Assembly (NCBI RefSeq): GCF_004114375.1
Contig: NZ_CP034692.1
Span: forward strand, 2,666,001-2,730,000
DNA length: 64,000 nucleotides
Source: Halorubrum sp. BOL3-1
Lineage (GTDB): Archaea > Halobacteriota > Halobacteria > Halobacteriales > Haloferacaceae
Reading direction: 5' to 3'
In this document: positions 1 to 8,458 of the stretch, one piece after another
Numbering within the stretch: the first letter of the stretch is position 1
How the letters are laid out: each line of letters begins with the position of its first letter
Translations under genes and position numbers: made by a program
Notes under the pieces: generated by a model
Told to the model about the DNA's origin: nothing
What the model saw: the letters and a program-made list of their open reading frames with translations, nothing else
Database searches by the model: none

Positions 1-1265
1 GCGGGCGCGACGGTCTCCCGGTCGACGGCGGGACCGACGACGGCGACGCCGGCGGCGACGAGGGCGTCGACGGTACCGAGAGCCACGACGGCGAGGTCGA
101 CGACTGGGACGAGACGGTCGCGGCGTGGGACCGCGAGGTCGACGAGTGGGAGGGCGACGGACCGGACGGCGGCCGCGGCGACGGCGGCGTCGACGCTGAC
201 AGCGGAGCCGGCACCGACGAGGAGGTCGACGCCGAAGCTGAAGCCGACGCCGCCGACGAGGTCGACCCGGCGGTCGACCGCGACCCGGATCTGAGTCCCG
301 ACGACGCCGGCCGCGTGCCGAAGGTCGTCTCCGCGGGCCACATCAACTGGGACGTGACGATCCACGTCGACAGCCTGCCCGAGCCGGACGGCGAGACTCG
401 GATCGATCGGCTCGAACAGTCCGGCGGCGGCAGCGCCGCGAACGTCGCGGTCGGACTCGTCGACCTCGGCGGCCAGTCGGTCGTCTACGGCAGCGTCGGC
501 GGCGACGAGTCGGGCGCGCTGGCGCTCCGCGAGCTGTCGAAGGCCGGCGTCGACCCCGGACAGGTGCTGGTCGACGCCGCCGAGCCGACCTCGGTGAAGT
601 ACGTCATCGTCGACGGCGGCGGCGAGCTGCTCATGCTCGCCAACGACGGCGCCAACGAGTCGTTCTCGGCGGCCGGACTCGACCGCGACACGCTCGCGGC
701 CGCCGACCACCTCCACCTCACCGGGCAACAGCCCGAGACCGCGGCGGCGCTCGCGACCGCGGCGGCCGAGGCGGGCGCGACCCGGAGCTTCGACCCGGGC
801 CGCCGGGTCGCGGACCGCGAGTTCGACGCGGCGCTCGCGGCGAGCGACGTCCTGTTCCTCAACGACCGCGAGGCCGACGCGCTCGCGGCCGGGACCGACG
901 TCGACCCGTGGGAGCCGGACGACCGCGTCGTCGCGATCAAGCTCGGGGACGAGGGGGCGACGGTCCGGACGCCGCACGGCAGCGTCTCCCATCCCGGCTT
1001 CGACGCCGACCCGGTCGACACGACCGGCGCGGGCGACGCCTTCGCGGCCGGGTTCCTCGGGGCCGCGCTCCGGGAGCCGGAGATCGCCGGCGACGGCTTC
1101 TCGAACGACCCGCGCGACTACCAGGTGCCGATCCTCGTCGGGAACGCCTGCGGCGCGGTCGCGACCGAGTCGGTGACGGCTCGGACGGGCCTCTCGTGGG
1201 AGCGCGTCCGGGGGCGGATGGGCGAGTCGCCCGAGACGGACCTCCTCATCGAGGTCCGCGATTGA
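1..1265 (+). CDS. PfkB-family carbohydrate kinase with acidic N-terminal extension (5' end outside window)
   Basis: The last 316 residues, from a GTG at 315, form a ribokinase/PfkB-fold sugar or nucleoside kinase that phosphorylates a small hydroxyl substrate with ATP in the cytoplasm. Visible signatures are the glycine-rich SGGGSAANVAVGL near residue 37 and the C-terminal anion-hole motif DTTGAGDAFAAGF near residue 235. The frame stays open from 315 back to base 3 with strongly acidic, haloarchaeal-looking sequence (DDWDETVAAWDREVDEW) and holds no other ATG, GTG or TTG, and I see no TATA box before 315. I therefore infer one longer gene that begins outside the window, so the kinase would carry at least 100 extra acidic residues. 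The alternative is a start at 315, since PfkB kinases are usually about 300 residues. The substrate cannot be told from the sequence. Confidence 0.72.
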   Translation, partial: GRDGLPVDGGTDDGDAGGDEGVDGTESHDGEVDDWDETVAAWDREVDEWEGDGPDGGRGDGGVDADSGAGTDEEVDAEAEADAADEVDPAVDRDPDLSPDDAGRVPKVVSAGHINWDVTIHVDSLPEPDGETRIDRLEQSGGGSAANVAVGLVDLGGQSVVYGSVGGDESGALALRELSKAGVDPGQVLVDAAEPTSVKYVIVDGGGELLMLANDGANESFSAAGLDRDTLAAADHLHLTGQQPETAAALATAAAEAGATRSFDPGRRVADREFDAALAASDVLFLNDREADALAAGTDVDPWEPDDRVVAIKLGDEGATVRTPHGSVSHPGFDADPVDTTGAGDAFAAGFLGAALREPEIAGDGFSNDPRDYQVPILVGNACGAVATESVTARTGLSWERVRGRMGESPETDLLIEVRD

Positions 1266-1379
1266 CCCTCGCCGTCGAACGCGACTGCGAGGGCGGCGGC
1301 GCCGGAAAAGACGAACCGGTACCGGCCGGGGACCGGACCCGAACACAGCCCGAGCGAGCCGGCCGTCGCGGCCGCGAGA

Positions 1380-2054
1380 CTACGGATCGGAGATCCCGTC
1401 GCCGTCTCGGACCGCCCCCGTCTCACCCCAGCCGTCGGTGACCGAGAGGCGGGCCGTCTCGGGGAGCGGATCGCTCGTGACGCGGAGCAACGCGGCCGGG
1501 TAGGTGACGGCCTCGCCGCAGGCCACTTCCTCGCTCTCGGCTCCCTGAACCGTCGCGTCCGCGACGAGGGCCCCGTCTTCGAAGTCGACCCCGTCGAACG
1601 CAATCTCGTCGTGACAGGTCGTCGGCCCGACGGACTCGACGTAGCAGACGACCGACTCCGAGAAGTCGGTCCCCTCGACGAACGCGCGGGCCTCCTCGGG
1701 CGCCTCGTCGAGGATCCACGCGTCGTCCCCGTTCGGCTCCGTGATCAGGGCGCAGATTCCCCGCCGTTGCGTCCGATCCCACGCGGGGCCGGAGAGCGGC
1801 TCACCGACCTGGTGAACGGCGGTCGTGACTGCGCCTTCGGCGTCGTCGTCGACGTCCTGCCCCCCGTCGGTCCCGTCGTCGCTGTCGCTTCCGTCGGTCT
1901 CATCGTCGCCGCCGTCGGTCCCGTTGCTGCCGTCGCTTCCGTCGGTCCCGTTTCCGCCCGGAACGGGGTCGGCGGTCTCGGTACACCCCGCGAGCGCGGC
2001 GACGCTCCCGCCGGCGATCCCGTACAGGGCCGTTCGTCGCGTGAGATCAGTCAT
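1380..2054 (-). CDS. Tat-exported lipoprotein of unknown function
   Basis: 224 residues. The N-terminus has the twin arginines (TRRTALYG), a hydrophobic stretch and a lipobox LAGC with the lipidated Cys at residue 24, as expected for a Tat-secreted haloarchaeal lipoprotein anchored to the outer face of the membrane. Residues 30-75 are a low-complexity Gly/Ser/Asp/Thr spacer (GTDGSDGS-like repeats). The remaining roughly 150 residues are a globular domain with four cysteines (WDRTQRRGICALI, VVCYVESVGPTTC, EEVACGEA) that could form disulfides outside the cell. I do not recognise the domain. The gene stands alone between the PfkB kinase and the asparaginase. Confidence 0.8.
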   Translation of the reverse strand: MTDLTRRTALYGIAGGSVAALAGCTETADPVPGGNGTDGSDGSNGTDGGDDETDGSDSDDGTDGGQDVDDDAEGAVTTAVHQVGEPLSGPAWDRTQRRGICALITEPNGDDAWILDEAPEEARAFVEGTDFSESVVCYVESVGPTTCHDEIAFDGVDFEDGALVADATVQGAESEEVACGEAVTYPAALLRVTSDPLPETARLSVTDGWGETGAVRDGDGISDP

Positions 2055-2129
2055 ACCTCCGGGTACGCGGCCGACACATAAGGGCCTCGTGTAAACGCAA
2101 ACACGTGTCTGTCCAACTCCGGCCGGCGA

Positions 2130-3233
2130 TTATGCCCGCGCGAACAGCGCCTCGACCCCGTCTCGGTCGAGACCGGCGGCGAGGCCGAGCGCGAGCGCGA
2201 CGCGCGCCTTCCCGGCCGAGAGGTCCCCGGCGAACGTCGCTCCGTGGTCCGCGAGCGTAACGGCGCCTCCCGGCGTCCCGTACACCGGCTCCGTCGGTCC
2301 CGCCGGCGGACGGCCGGCGACGACGACCGGGACGGACTCGGTCGCCTCGCCGATCGCGTCGCCGAGCGCGCCCGTGACGTTTCCGAGACCGGTCCCCTCG
2401 ACCACGACTCCGCCGACGTCCGCGTCGAGCGCGCGCTCGAACGCCTCGGCGCCGACGCCGGTCCCGGAGTGGACCACCGGGACCTCGGGCACGTCCGCAG
2501 CGTCCTCGATCGCGTCCGCGAGCGGGTCGACCGGAACGCCGCGCTCGGGCGTCCGAAGGCGCCGCGAGGCGGCGCGGGTGAACGTCGCGACCGGTCCTGC
2601 TCCCGGAGACGTCATCGTCGACAGCGCGTTGCTGTGGCCCTTCACGACGTCGCGGGCGGCGTGAAGGTCGTCGTCGAACGCGACGTGGACCCCGGGCGTG
2701 AACCGGTCGTCCGCGGCCGCCCGAACCCCGAGCGAGAGGTTCGCCGGCACGTCGGTGGAGGGTTCGTCCAGCCGGCGCTGCGCGCCCGTCACGACGACCG
2801 GCGCGTCGATGTCGGTGAGGACGTCGAGCGCGAACGCGGTGTCAGCGAGGGTGTCCGTCCCGTGGGTGACGACGACGCCGTCCGCGACCTCTTCGGCGGA
2901 CCCACCCGCCCCGTCGGCGTCTCCCGGTCTCTCGCCGACCGCGTCCCGCACGGCGGTCGCGGTCGCGAGCACGTCTCGCCACCGAACGTCGAACCCCGGC
3001 TGTGAGCACACCTCCCTGGTCGTCACCCGCGCGTGGTCGGCCACGGCCGGCACCGCCTCCACGAGGTCGGCGCCGGTCTTTTCCGGGGCCGCACCGCCGC
3101 CGCTCGGCTCCGAGGCGATGGTGCCGCCGCAGGCGACGACCGCAACCAGCGGGCGGCCGCCGTCGGCGCGCGCAGCGGGACGGTCTCGGTCGGTTCGGCG
3201 TTCGCGTCGGTCGCGGCGGTCGACTCCGATCAT
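2130..3233 (-). CDS. L-asparaginase family protein
   Basis: 367 residues. It hydrolyses L-asparagine (or a related amide) to aspartate and ammonia. Both asparaginase signatures are present: ACGGTIAS with the catalytic Thr in the N-terminal third, and VTHGTDTLADTAFAL with the second Thr-Asp pair in the middle; PVVVTGAQRRLDEPSTD follows as in the family. There is no signal peptide, so it is probably cytoplasmic. The first 25 residues (Arg/Asp rich) are not part of the usual fold, so the start could lie further in. The homologous GatD subunit of the Glu-tRNA(Gln) amidotransferase is an alternative, but no gatE is adjacent and the length fits a free-standing asparaginase. Confidence 0.85.
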   Translation of the reverse strand: MIGVDRRDRRERRTDRDRPAARADGGRPLVAVVACGGTIASEPSGGGAAPEKTGADLVEAVPAVADHARVTTREVCSQPGFDVRWRDVLATATAVRDAVGERPGDADGAGGSAEEVADGVVVTHGTDTLADTAFALDVLTDIDAPVVVTGAQRRLDEPSTDVPANLSLGVRAAADDRFTPGVHVAFDDDLHAARDVVKGHSNALSTMTSPGAGPVATFTRAASRRLRTPERGVPVDPLADAIEDAADVPEVPVVHSGTGVGAEAFERALDADVGGVVVEGTGLGNVTGALGDAIGEATESVPVVVAGRPPAGPTEPVYGTPGGAVTLADHGATFAGDLSAGKARVALALGLAAGLDRDGVEALFARA

Positions 3234-3348
3234 ACGGTCTCCTCACTCCCGACCGACAAATCGGTTGGTACCGCGGCAGTCGCTCGCCCTCGGATCCGTC
3301 GGCTCGGTGCGGCCGGGTCGATCTTCGGCGGTCAGATCGATCTCTGAC

Positions 3349-3405
3349 GGTCGGGTCGGTCCGAAACGGTCGGATCAGTCCGAAACGGTCGGATCAGTCC
3401 GAAAC
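3349..3405. repeat. 19-base tandem repeat, three units plus a degenerate fourth
   Basis: Units at 3349-3367, 3368-3386 and 3387-3405 read GGTCGGATCAGTCCGAAAC, the first with two or three changes; a degraded unit follows to about 3430. There are no spacers, so this is a minisatellite and not a CRISPR array. Confidence 0.85.
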
Positions 3406-3508
3406 GGCCGGACCGGCCGAGATTCCGAAACAAAGGATTAGCAAAGAGAATAAACAGTTAAAACGTCTCTGAAGAAGTTTTAAAACGTCCTGATCGGTCG
3501 AGAAACGT

Positions 3509-3521
3509 GGTGAAATTCACC
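3509..3521. promoter_or_regulatory. Palindrome upstream of the TATA box of the 3571 gene
   Basis: GGTGAA-A-TTCACC is a perfect 6-base inverted repeat about 15 bases upstream of GGGTATATG. The position, where the BRE or an activator would bind, suggests a regulator site. This is inference from position and symmetry only. Confidence 0.35.
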
Positions 3522-3570
3522 GAACCCTCGGCGGGGTATATGTGGTCCCCCGTCATACGGAGAAGTGTCC

Positions 3571-3792
3571 ATGTCAACCCCCGCTCCCACGCAGACCGCT
3601 TCCGGCGAACGGCTCGCCGGGCTGATGACCGGTACCGTCAAAGCGGCCGCCTTCTGGGCGGCCGTCGCGACCCCCGCCGCGTACCCCGTCCTGCTGTACT
3701 CGGGACTCGACGGCGGTACCGGGCGACTGTTCGTCGCCCTGCTGTTCGCGAACGCCCTCGCGCTCGCGCTCGGTCACGACTACAAGCGCTAA
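3571..3792 (+). CDS. Small two-helix membrane protein
   Basis: 73 residues from ATG 3571. A GTG two codons earlier at 3565 is also in frame, but the ATG sits about 30 bases after the TATA-like GGGTATATG, as usual for leaderless haloarchaeal genes. Residues 20-43 (VKAAAFWAAVATPAAYPVLLYS) and 47-68 (GRLFVALLFANALALALG) are hydrophobic and predict two membrane helices with a short loop; the protein ends in HDYKR. It is a haloarchaeal hypothetical protein and no function can be assigned. Confidence 0.75.
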   Translation: MSTPAPTQTASGERLAGLMTGTVKAAAFWAAVATPAAYPVLLYSGLDGGTGRLFVALLFANALALALGHDYKR

Positions 3793-4044
3793 GAACCGCC
3801 GTCGAATCGCTCGGCCGACCGCCGACGCGACGCGTGGACACCGTCGCGGCGCCCTCCTGCCCTCCGCCCTCCTGTTCCCCCGCTATCCGTTCGCTAGTCC
3901 CTCGTCCTTCGCCCTCCTGTTCCCCCGCCATCCGTTCTCCAGTCCCTCGTCCTTCGCTCTCTCACCCTCTCGCCGTCGTCTCTCTCTTGCCCCATAGCGG
4001 CCCGCTCTCGAAGCGCTTACCCTCGCCCCGGCCCGACTGCGGGT
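3793..4044. other. Intergenic region with 45-base tandem duplication
   Basis: No gene. Between 3865 and about 3960 a 45-base unit (starting CGCCCTCCTGTTCCCCCGC) is present twice in tandem with few differences, in a pyrimidine-rich strand. I see no promoter motif other than weak sequence just ahead of 4045. Confidence 0.7.
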
Positions 4045-5703
4045 ATGAGCGACGAGACTCGCGTCGAGTGGCGCGACTGGGGCCCCGAGGCGTTCGCCGA
4101 GGCCGACGAGCGCGACCGTCCGGTGCTGCTCTCGCTGTCGGCCACGTGGTGCGAGGGCTGTCACGAGATGGACGCGACCACCTACGCCGAGCCGCGGATC
4201 GCCGCCAACATCGAGGAGGGGTTCGTCCCCGTCCGCGTCGACGTCGACCGCCACCCGCGGGTCCGCGAGCGGTACAACATGGGCGGGTTCCCGACGACCG
4301 CCTTCCTCACCCCCGAGGGGAGGCTGCTGACCGGCGCGGGCTACCTCGATGTCGACGGCATGCGGCAGGTCCTCGAATCGGTCCGGACGATGTGGGCCGA
4401 CAAGGGCCGCGAGGCGGGCCGAATCCCCCGCGCACTCGACGCCGACCTCCCGCCCAGCGGCGAGCTGACGGACGCGATCGAGAGCCACCTGGCGGGGCAG
4501 TTGGAGGCGAAGTACGACGACGAGCACGCCGGCTGGGGGACCGACGCGAAGTTCCCGCTCCCCCGGACCGTCGAGTTCGCGCTGAAGCGCGACCGGAGCC
4601 GCGCGCTCCGGACGCTCGACGCGGTCCGCGACCACCTCGCGGACGACGTCGACGGGGGGTTCTTCCGGTACGGGGGCACCCGCGACTGGGGAGACATCGC
4701 CTACGAGAAGCCGCTCGACACGAACGCCGCGGTGACCCGCGCGTTCGCCAACGCGTTCCTCTACACCGGCGACGACGCCTACCTCGACCCCGCGCTCGAC
4801 GCGGTCGAGTTCCTCACCGGCGACCTCTGGACCGGCTACGGCGTCGGCGGGAGCCTCGGTCCCGGACTCGGTCGGGCGTACTACGCGGCGCCCTCCGAGG
4901 ACCGCGCGGACTTGGACGAACCGCGGCGCGACCTGACGGTTTTCGCCGGGGGCAACGCGCTCGCCGCGGACGCGCTGCTCGCGGCCGCCGCCTACACCGA
5001 CGACGAGCGCGCCCGCGAGCACGCCGACCGGATCCTCGACGGACTCGAAGGCGACCTGATCGACGTCGAGAGCGGCGAAGTGACCCACTACCGCGGCGGC
5101 GATGACGTCGGGGAGTCCGACCTGCTCGAAGACGCCGCCCGGGTCGTCGGGGCGTACGTCCGCGCCGCCGGCGTGCGCGGCGAGGGAGCCGACGTCGCCC
5201 GGGCGGTCGCGGACCGGGCGATCGATCGGCTCCGCGTCGACGGGTCGTTTGTCGACGGCCGCCGCGCCGGGTCGGGACTGCTCGACCGGTCGTTCCGGCC
5301 GCTCGACGCCAACGTGGAGATGGCGACGGCGCTCTGCGACCTGGCGGCGCTCACCGGCGAGGACCGCTACCGAGAGATCGCGCACGAGACGGCCGAGGCG
5401 TTCGCCGGCGCCACCGAACGCCTGAGCGTTCAAGTCGCCGGCTACGGGAGCCTCGTCGGTCGCCTCCGCCGCGGCACAACCGTCATCGCGGTCGGGACCG
5501 AACCCGGGAGCGACCTCCACCGCGCCGCGTGGCGGGTCGCCGACCACGAGAAGGTGATCGCCCCGAACGCCCACGCGGACGACGCGGCCGCGCCGCGGTC
5601 GGTCCCGGCCGGCACCGCGGTCGTCCTCGCGGACGACGGCGCCTCCGAGCCGGCGGAAACGCCGGACGAGTTGATGGACCGCGTCAGTGACGTGCTGGCC
5701 TGA
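4045..5703 (+). CDS. DUF255 thioredoxin-like protein (YyaL/SPATA20 type)
   Basis: 552 residues. The N-terminal 130 residues are a thioredoxin fold with the redox-type motif ATWCEGCHEMDATTY (CxxC near residues 35-38) and the cis-Pro segment GFPTTAFLTPEGR. The remainder is the six-hairpin (alpha/alpha barrel) part typical of the family, with WGTDAKFPLPRTVEFAL, GGFFRYGGTRDWGDIAYEKPLDTNA and VFAGGNALAADALLAAA. Bacterial relatives run to about 680 residues, so this is a shortened haloarchaeal form. The true reaction is unknown; an oxidoreductase or sugar-epimerase-like activity has been suggested for the fold. It is cytoplasmic and not obviously in an operon. Confidence 0.88.
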   Translation: MSDETRVEWRDWGPEAFAEADERDRPVLLSLSATWCEGCHEMDATTYAEPRIAANIEEGFVPVRVDVDRHPRVRERYNMGGFPTTAFLTPEGRLLTGAGYLDVDGMRQVLESVRTMWADKGREAGRIPRALDADLPPSGELTDAIESHLAGQLEAKYDDEHAGWGTDAKFPLPRTVEFALKRDRSRALRTLDAVRDHLADDVDGGFFRYGGTRDWGDIAYEKPLDTNAAVTRAFANAFLYTGDDAYLDPALDAVEFLTGDLWTGYGVGGSLGPGLGRAYYAAPSEDRADLDEPRRDLTVFAGGNALAADALLAAAAYTDDERAREHADRILDGLEGDLIDVESGEVTHYRGGDDVGESDLLEDAARVVGAYVRAAGVRGEGADVARAVADRAIDRLRVDGSFVDGRRAGSGLLDRSFRPLDANVEMATALCDLAALTGEDRYREIAHETAEAFAGATERLSVQVAGYGSLVGRLRRGTTVIAVGTEPGSDLHRAAWRVADHEKVIAPNAHADDAAAPRSVPAGTAVVLADDGASEPAETPDELMDRVSDVLA

Positions 5704-5829
5704 CGGTTGGCCACGCGTCTGGGACGGAGTGTCGCCGGATCGGCGGCCGAGTCGTCGAGTCTGACCGGCGGGGCCGTCCGAATCGTAAACGTGCGACGCG
5801 TTTATACGGGTGCCGCGGCATCCCCGGGT

Positions 5830-6636
5830 ATGGCATCTCTCCGCGATCTTGGGCTCTCCGAGTACGAGGCCCGGGCGTACCGCGCACTCCTCCGGACCGG
5901 GCCGACCACCGCGAAAGAGCTTTCTCGGGCCAGCGAGGTCCCGATGGGCCGGATATACGACGTGCTCAACAGTTTAGAACAACACAGCTTGGTCCGCAGC
6001 CAGGCGGCCAGCCGCCCGAAAAAGTACGTCGCGGTCGAGCCGGACGCCGCGCTCGACCGCCTGCTCGACGAGAAGAAGGAGGAGCTTCAGACGCGGGTCG
6101 AACAGTACGAGTCGGTGGTCGACGACCTGTCGACCGAACTCGACGCCGGCGAGCCGGTCGACGGCCAGTTCTGGACCGCGGCGGTCGGCGCCGAGGAGGC
6201 GACCGACCTCCTCTTAGAGCGGATCGCCGCGGCGGAGCGGCGGGTCGTCGTGGTCGCGGGCGCGCCCGCGACCGGCTTCGACCTCGGCACGGTCGGTGAG
6301 CGTGTGACCGCCGAACTGGAGTCGGCGCTCGAACGCGGCGTGGAGATCCGGGTGTTGCTGTCGCCGGCGACGGTCGACGAGCTTCCCCGGAGCGTCGGCC
6401 GCCGGTACACCTCGGAGCTGGCCGAGGTGGACGGGTTCGAGGTCCGGACGACTCCCGGCGTCGACGGGACGTTTAACGTGTTCGACGAGATCGAGGTGTG
6501 TATCGAGGTGCCACACCCCCTGTCGGCCGACGAGCCGTTCGCGATGATCGACGTGAAGGACATCGAGTTCGCGACGAGCGTGAAAGATCAGTTCGAGCCG
6601 CGGTGGGCGGAGGCGGAGCCGCTGACGTTCGGGTGA
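5830..6636 (+). CDS. TrmB-family transcriptional regulator
   Basis: 268 residues from ATG 5830. The start is fixed by a TATA box GTTTATAC at 5800-5807, 23 bases upstream, and by the family's typical N-terminus (LRDLGLSEYEARAYRALLRTGPTTAKELSRASEVPMGRIYDVL, a winged helix-turn-helix at residues 5-60). A coiled-coil linker (DEKKEELQTRVEQYESVVDDL) leads to a C-terminal phospholipase-D-like domain (RRVVVVAGAP, RGVEIRVLLSPATVDEL). TrmB relatives bind sugars or other effectors and repress or activate metabolic genes. The regulated genes cannot be read from the context. Confidence 0.85.
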   Translation: MASLRDLGLSEYEARAYRALLRTGPTTAKELSRASEVPMGRIYDVLNSLEQHSLVRSQAASRPKKYVAVEPDAALDRLLDEKKEELQTRVEQYESVVDDLSTELDAGEPVDGQFWTAAVGAEEATDLLLERIAAAERRVVVVAGAPATGFDLGTVGERVTAELESALERGVEIRVLLSPATVDELPRSVGRRYTSELAEVDGFEVRTTPGVDGTFNVFDEIEVCIEVPHPLSADEPFAMIDVKDIEFATSVKDQFEPRWAEAEPLTFG

Positions 6637-6666
6637 GCCGCCGGCGACGATAATTTATAAACGACG

Positions 6667-6963
6667 GTGCGGTGGCGCGTGCCTGCGAGCGGCCGACAGG
6701 CCGCGAGCCAGCACGCGCGAGGGAGTCGCTGGCTCCCGGAGCGAAGCGGAGGGTGCCAGCGACGAGGCTGGGGAGGGTGAGGCGCGGGGCTGTGTGGGGC
6801 GGGACTCGAAGGGGCAGTTGCCGGCGGCGGAGCCGCCGGCTGCCAGAGAGCCTTCGATTCTCGCTGCCGCGAGGCGGACGCAGACGACGCAAGGACCGAA
6901 ACGAGTGTGCGTCCGCCTCGCGGCTGGGGCTTTGGAAGTGCCCACCGCTGATCCGTTGTCTGT
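6667..6963 (+). repeat. Dispersed structured element, copy A (candidate ncRNA)
   Basis: One of six related elements in the window. A TATA-like AATTTATAAAC (6652-6662) precedes the conserved head GTGCGGTGGCGCGTGCC. Helix P1 pairs GCGCGTGC (6675-6682) with GCACGCGC (6711-6718) and is capped by GCGGCC-gaca-GGCCGC. Helix P2 pairs GTCGCTGGC (6725-6733) with GCCAGCGAC (6755-6763). The core from GACGAGGCTGGGGAGG to GGGACTCGAAGGGGCAG (6761-6817) follows. Two extra hairpins come next, then P3, a 16-base-pair helix (CCGCGAGGCGGACGCA with its exact complement), and the tail GGCTGGGGCTTTGGAAGTG. It lies in the convergent gap between the TrmB gene and mptA. Function and family are unknown to me. Confidence 0.8.
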
Positions 6964-7012
6964 TCTTTATAACTAAGTGGCTGGGGCTTTGGAAGCGTCC
7001 GCCGCCGATCCG
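6964..7012 (+). repeat. Shrunken second unit (TATA-like box plus tail) after copy A
   Basis: CTTTATAACTAA is followed directly by a second copy of the tail, GTGGCTGGGGCTTTGGAAGC, then the same downstream bases (GTCCGCCGCCGATCCGTT) as the first tail. The whole helical body is missing. It ends at the stop codon of mptA (7013-7015, reverse strand). Confidence 0.7.
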
Positions 7013-7939
7013 TTATCGGTCGAGTTCGTCGCGGAGGTCCCCTAAGGTGACCTCCCGCTCCGCGTGGGCGTTGTGCTGGTGGATCGACTCGTCGTTCGAC
7101 TGTTTCATGTGGACCACGGCGTCGTCCGGGAGGTGCGGGAACTCCTTGATAGTCCCCTCGGCGAGTGCGCGGACGCAGTCCTCGACGAACTTCGCGTCGC
7201 TGTGGGCCGCGTAGGTCATGTGGTCCTCGTCGGGCCGCTTCGCCATGTTGTAGATGCGCGCGCTCATCGCGTCGCGGGCCACGTCGATCACGTCCCGGAG
7301 GTCGACGTCGGGGTGGCCGTCGGTGGTGAGCGTGAGCGTGGCGTGGCCGCGCTGGGAGTGGCCCGGCTGCGGGACGGCCTCCAAGAACTCCTCGGTCGTC
7401 TCCTCGTCGACGCCGAGCTCGGCGAGCTTGTCGCGGGCCCGGGACTCGCTCATCCCCTGCGAGCAGGGGCAGACGGTCATCCCCGTCACCTCGGCGCCGA
7501 TCTCCTCGCGGGTGCCGCCCTCGGTCGCGGTGGCGCTGGCGATGATGTCGGCCGTGCTCTGCGTCTCGATCCCGGACGCGGGCGTGTCCTCGCGGGTGAC
7601 CAGCTCCGCCCTCATCGACACCTCGGCGGTCGTGGTGTAGTCGTGTTTCTCCAGGAGTCGCTCGGCGGCGTCGCCGCAGACGTCCTCAACGCGGTACGCC
7701 TCCTCGCGGGTGATCTCTTCGAGGATCTCGTCGATCGTCGCGAGGTTCCGGGACATGTCGATCCCCTTGCGGCCGCTCGGGAGGTCGACGAACACCTCGA
7801 ACTCCGCCATGAGAACGATGGGGCGTTTGTCGCCCCGCGCGAGCTTGACGAGCTTCTCCACGCCGGTGACGCCGACCTGCGACAGCCCGACGGTGACGTC
7901 GGGCGCGGACGCCTGTACGTCCGGCAGCTGATGGCTCAT
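7013..7939 (-). CDS. mptA: GTP cyclohydrolase IV, MptA/FolE2 family
   Basis: 308 residues, full length. MptA is the metal-dependent archaeal GTP cyclohydrolase that opens the pterin pathway by making 7,8-dihydro-D-neopterin 2',3'-cyclic phosphate, needed for folate-like and related pterin cofactors. Family motifs visible are [46 protein letters not shown] (metal-site Cys region), [12 protein letters not shown] and [16 protein letters not shown] near the C-terminus. The start ATG at 7939 gives the expected [11 protein letters not shown]-terminus. It is divergent from rpl21e, with a long inverted repeat in the shared upstream region. Confidence 0.93.
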   Translation of the reverse strand: MSHQLPDVQASAPDVTVGLSQVGVTGVEKLVKLARGDKRPIVLMAEFEVFVDLPSGRKGIDMSRNLATIDEILEEITREEAYRVEDVCGDAAERLLEKHDYTTTAEVSMRAELVTREDTPASGIETQSTADIIASATATEGGTREEIGAEVTGMTVCPCSQGMSESRARDKLAELGVDEETTEEFLEAVPQPGHSQRGHATLTLTTDGHPDVDLRDVIDVARDAMSARIYNMAKRPDEDHMTYAAHSDAKFVEDCVRALAEGTIKEFPHLPDDAVVHMKQSNDESIHQHNAHAEREVTLGDLRDELDR

Positions 7940-8163
7940 TACGAACGTGTTAGGGAACTCCGGGGATTAGCCCTTTCGGAAGGGGAGGCCAGTCCGGTGG
8001 TCGCGGGGGGTCGACTCGCCGCGTGAGGGAGCCTCGCGCGACCCGACCGATCGTCGAGTCGACCCCCCGCGACCGGGCCGCCCGCCGCGTGTGTGAGCCG
8101 TCCGCGTTCTGCGACCCGTAACGCACGATTTATAACGGCGGCAGCGGAAAGTGTCTCAAGACC
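7940..8163. other. Divergent promoter region between mptA and rpl21e
   Basis: 224 bases with no gene. It holds the 20-base-pair inverted repeat at 7999-8074 and the rpl21e TATA box TTTATAAC at 8129-8136. I cannot find a clear TATA box for mptA. Confidence 0.6.
7999..8074. promoter_or_regulatory. Perfect 20-base-pair inverted repeat between mptA and rpl21e
   Basis: The arm at 7999-8018 (GGTCGCGGGGGGTCGACTCG) is the exact reverse complement of 8055-8074, with a 36-base loop. It lies in the shared upstream region of two divergent genes. It could be a hairpin in the mptA leader, a paired operator, or the remnant of a mobile element's ends. No terminator-like T run follows. Confidence 0.55.
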
Positions 8164-8457
8164 ATGCCGAGTTCCAATGGGCCGCAGAAGGCGACTCGCG
8201 ACAAGCTCTCGAACAAACCCCGTAACCGCGGCACCTCCCCGCCGCAGCGAGCGATCCAGGAGTTCGACGAGGGGTCGCAGGTCCACCTCAAGATCGATCC
8301 CAGCGTTCCCAAGGGACGCTTCCACCCGCGCTTCGACGGCCGGACCGGTACCGTCGTCGGCAAGCAGGGGTCGGCGTTCAAAGTCGAGATTTCGGACGGC
8401 GGCAAGACGAAGACGCTCATCGTCACCGCTGCCCACATGCGGGCCCAGCAGAACTGA
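8164..8457 (+). CDS. rpl21e: Large-subunit ribosomal protein L21e
   Basis: 97 residues, the normal length. Recognised by [22 protein letters not shown] at the start, the central [30 protein letters not shown], and AHMRAQQN at the end. It is a structural protein of the archaeal 50S subunit. The start is set by TATA box TTTATAAC at 8129-8136. The rpoF start codon follows its TGA by one base, so the two are cotranscribed, an arrangement conserved across haloarchaea. Confidence 0.97.
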   Translation: MPSSNGPQKATRDKLSNKPRNRGTSPPQRAIQEFDEGSQVHLKIDPSVPKGRFHPRFDGRTGTVVGKQGSAFKVEISDGGKTKTLIVTAAHMRAQQN

Positions 8458-8458
8458 G

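Larger units (their letters stand above)
3234..3570. other. Intergenic region with 19-base tandem repeat and AT-rich promoter zone
   Basis: 337 bases without a gene. It holds a 19-base tandem repeat (3349-3405), then an AT-rich stretch with two copies of TTAAAACGTC near 3455 and 3480, the short palindrome at 3509-3521, and a TATA-like GGGTATATG at 3535-3543 that fits the start of the next gene. Confidence 0.6.

Noticed and set aside
3349..3405. CRISPR-like array
   Set aside because: The 19-base units follow each other without spacers, and there are only three.
3883..5574. A long reverse-strand frame opposite the DUF255 gene
   Set aside because: It is an antisense shadow with Arg/Val-rich composition and no motif; the forward frame has complete family motifs.
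6672..7214. Protein genes inside element copies, for example the arginine-rich frames in copies A, C and D
   Set aside because: The frames are not shared between copies, while the base-pairing is. The conserved signal is in structure, not in an encoded protein.
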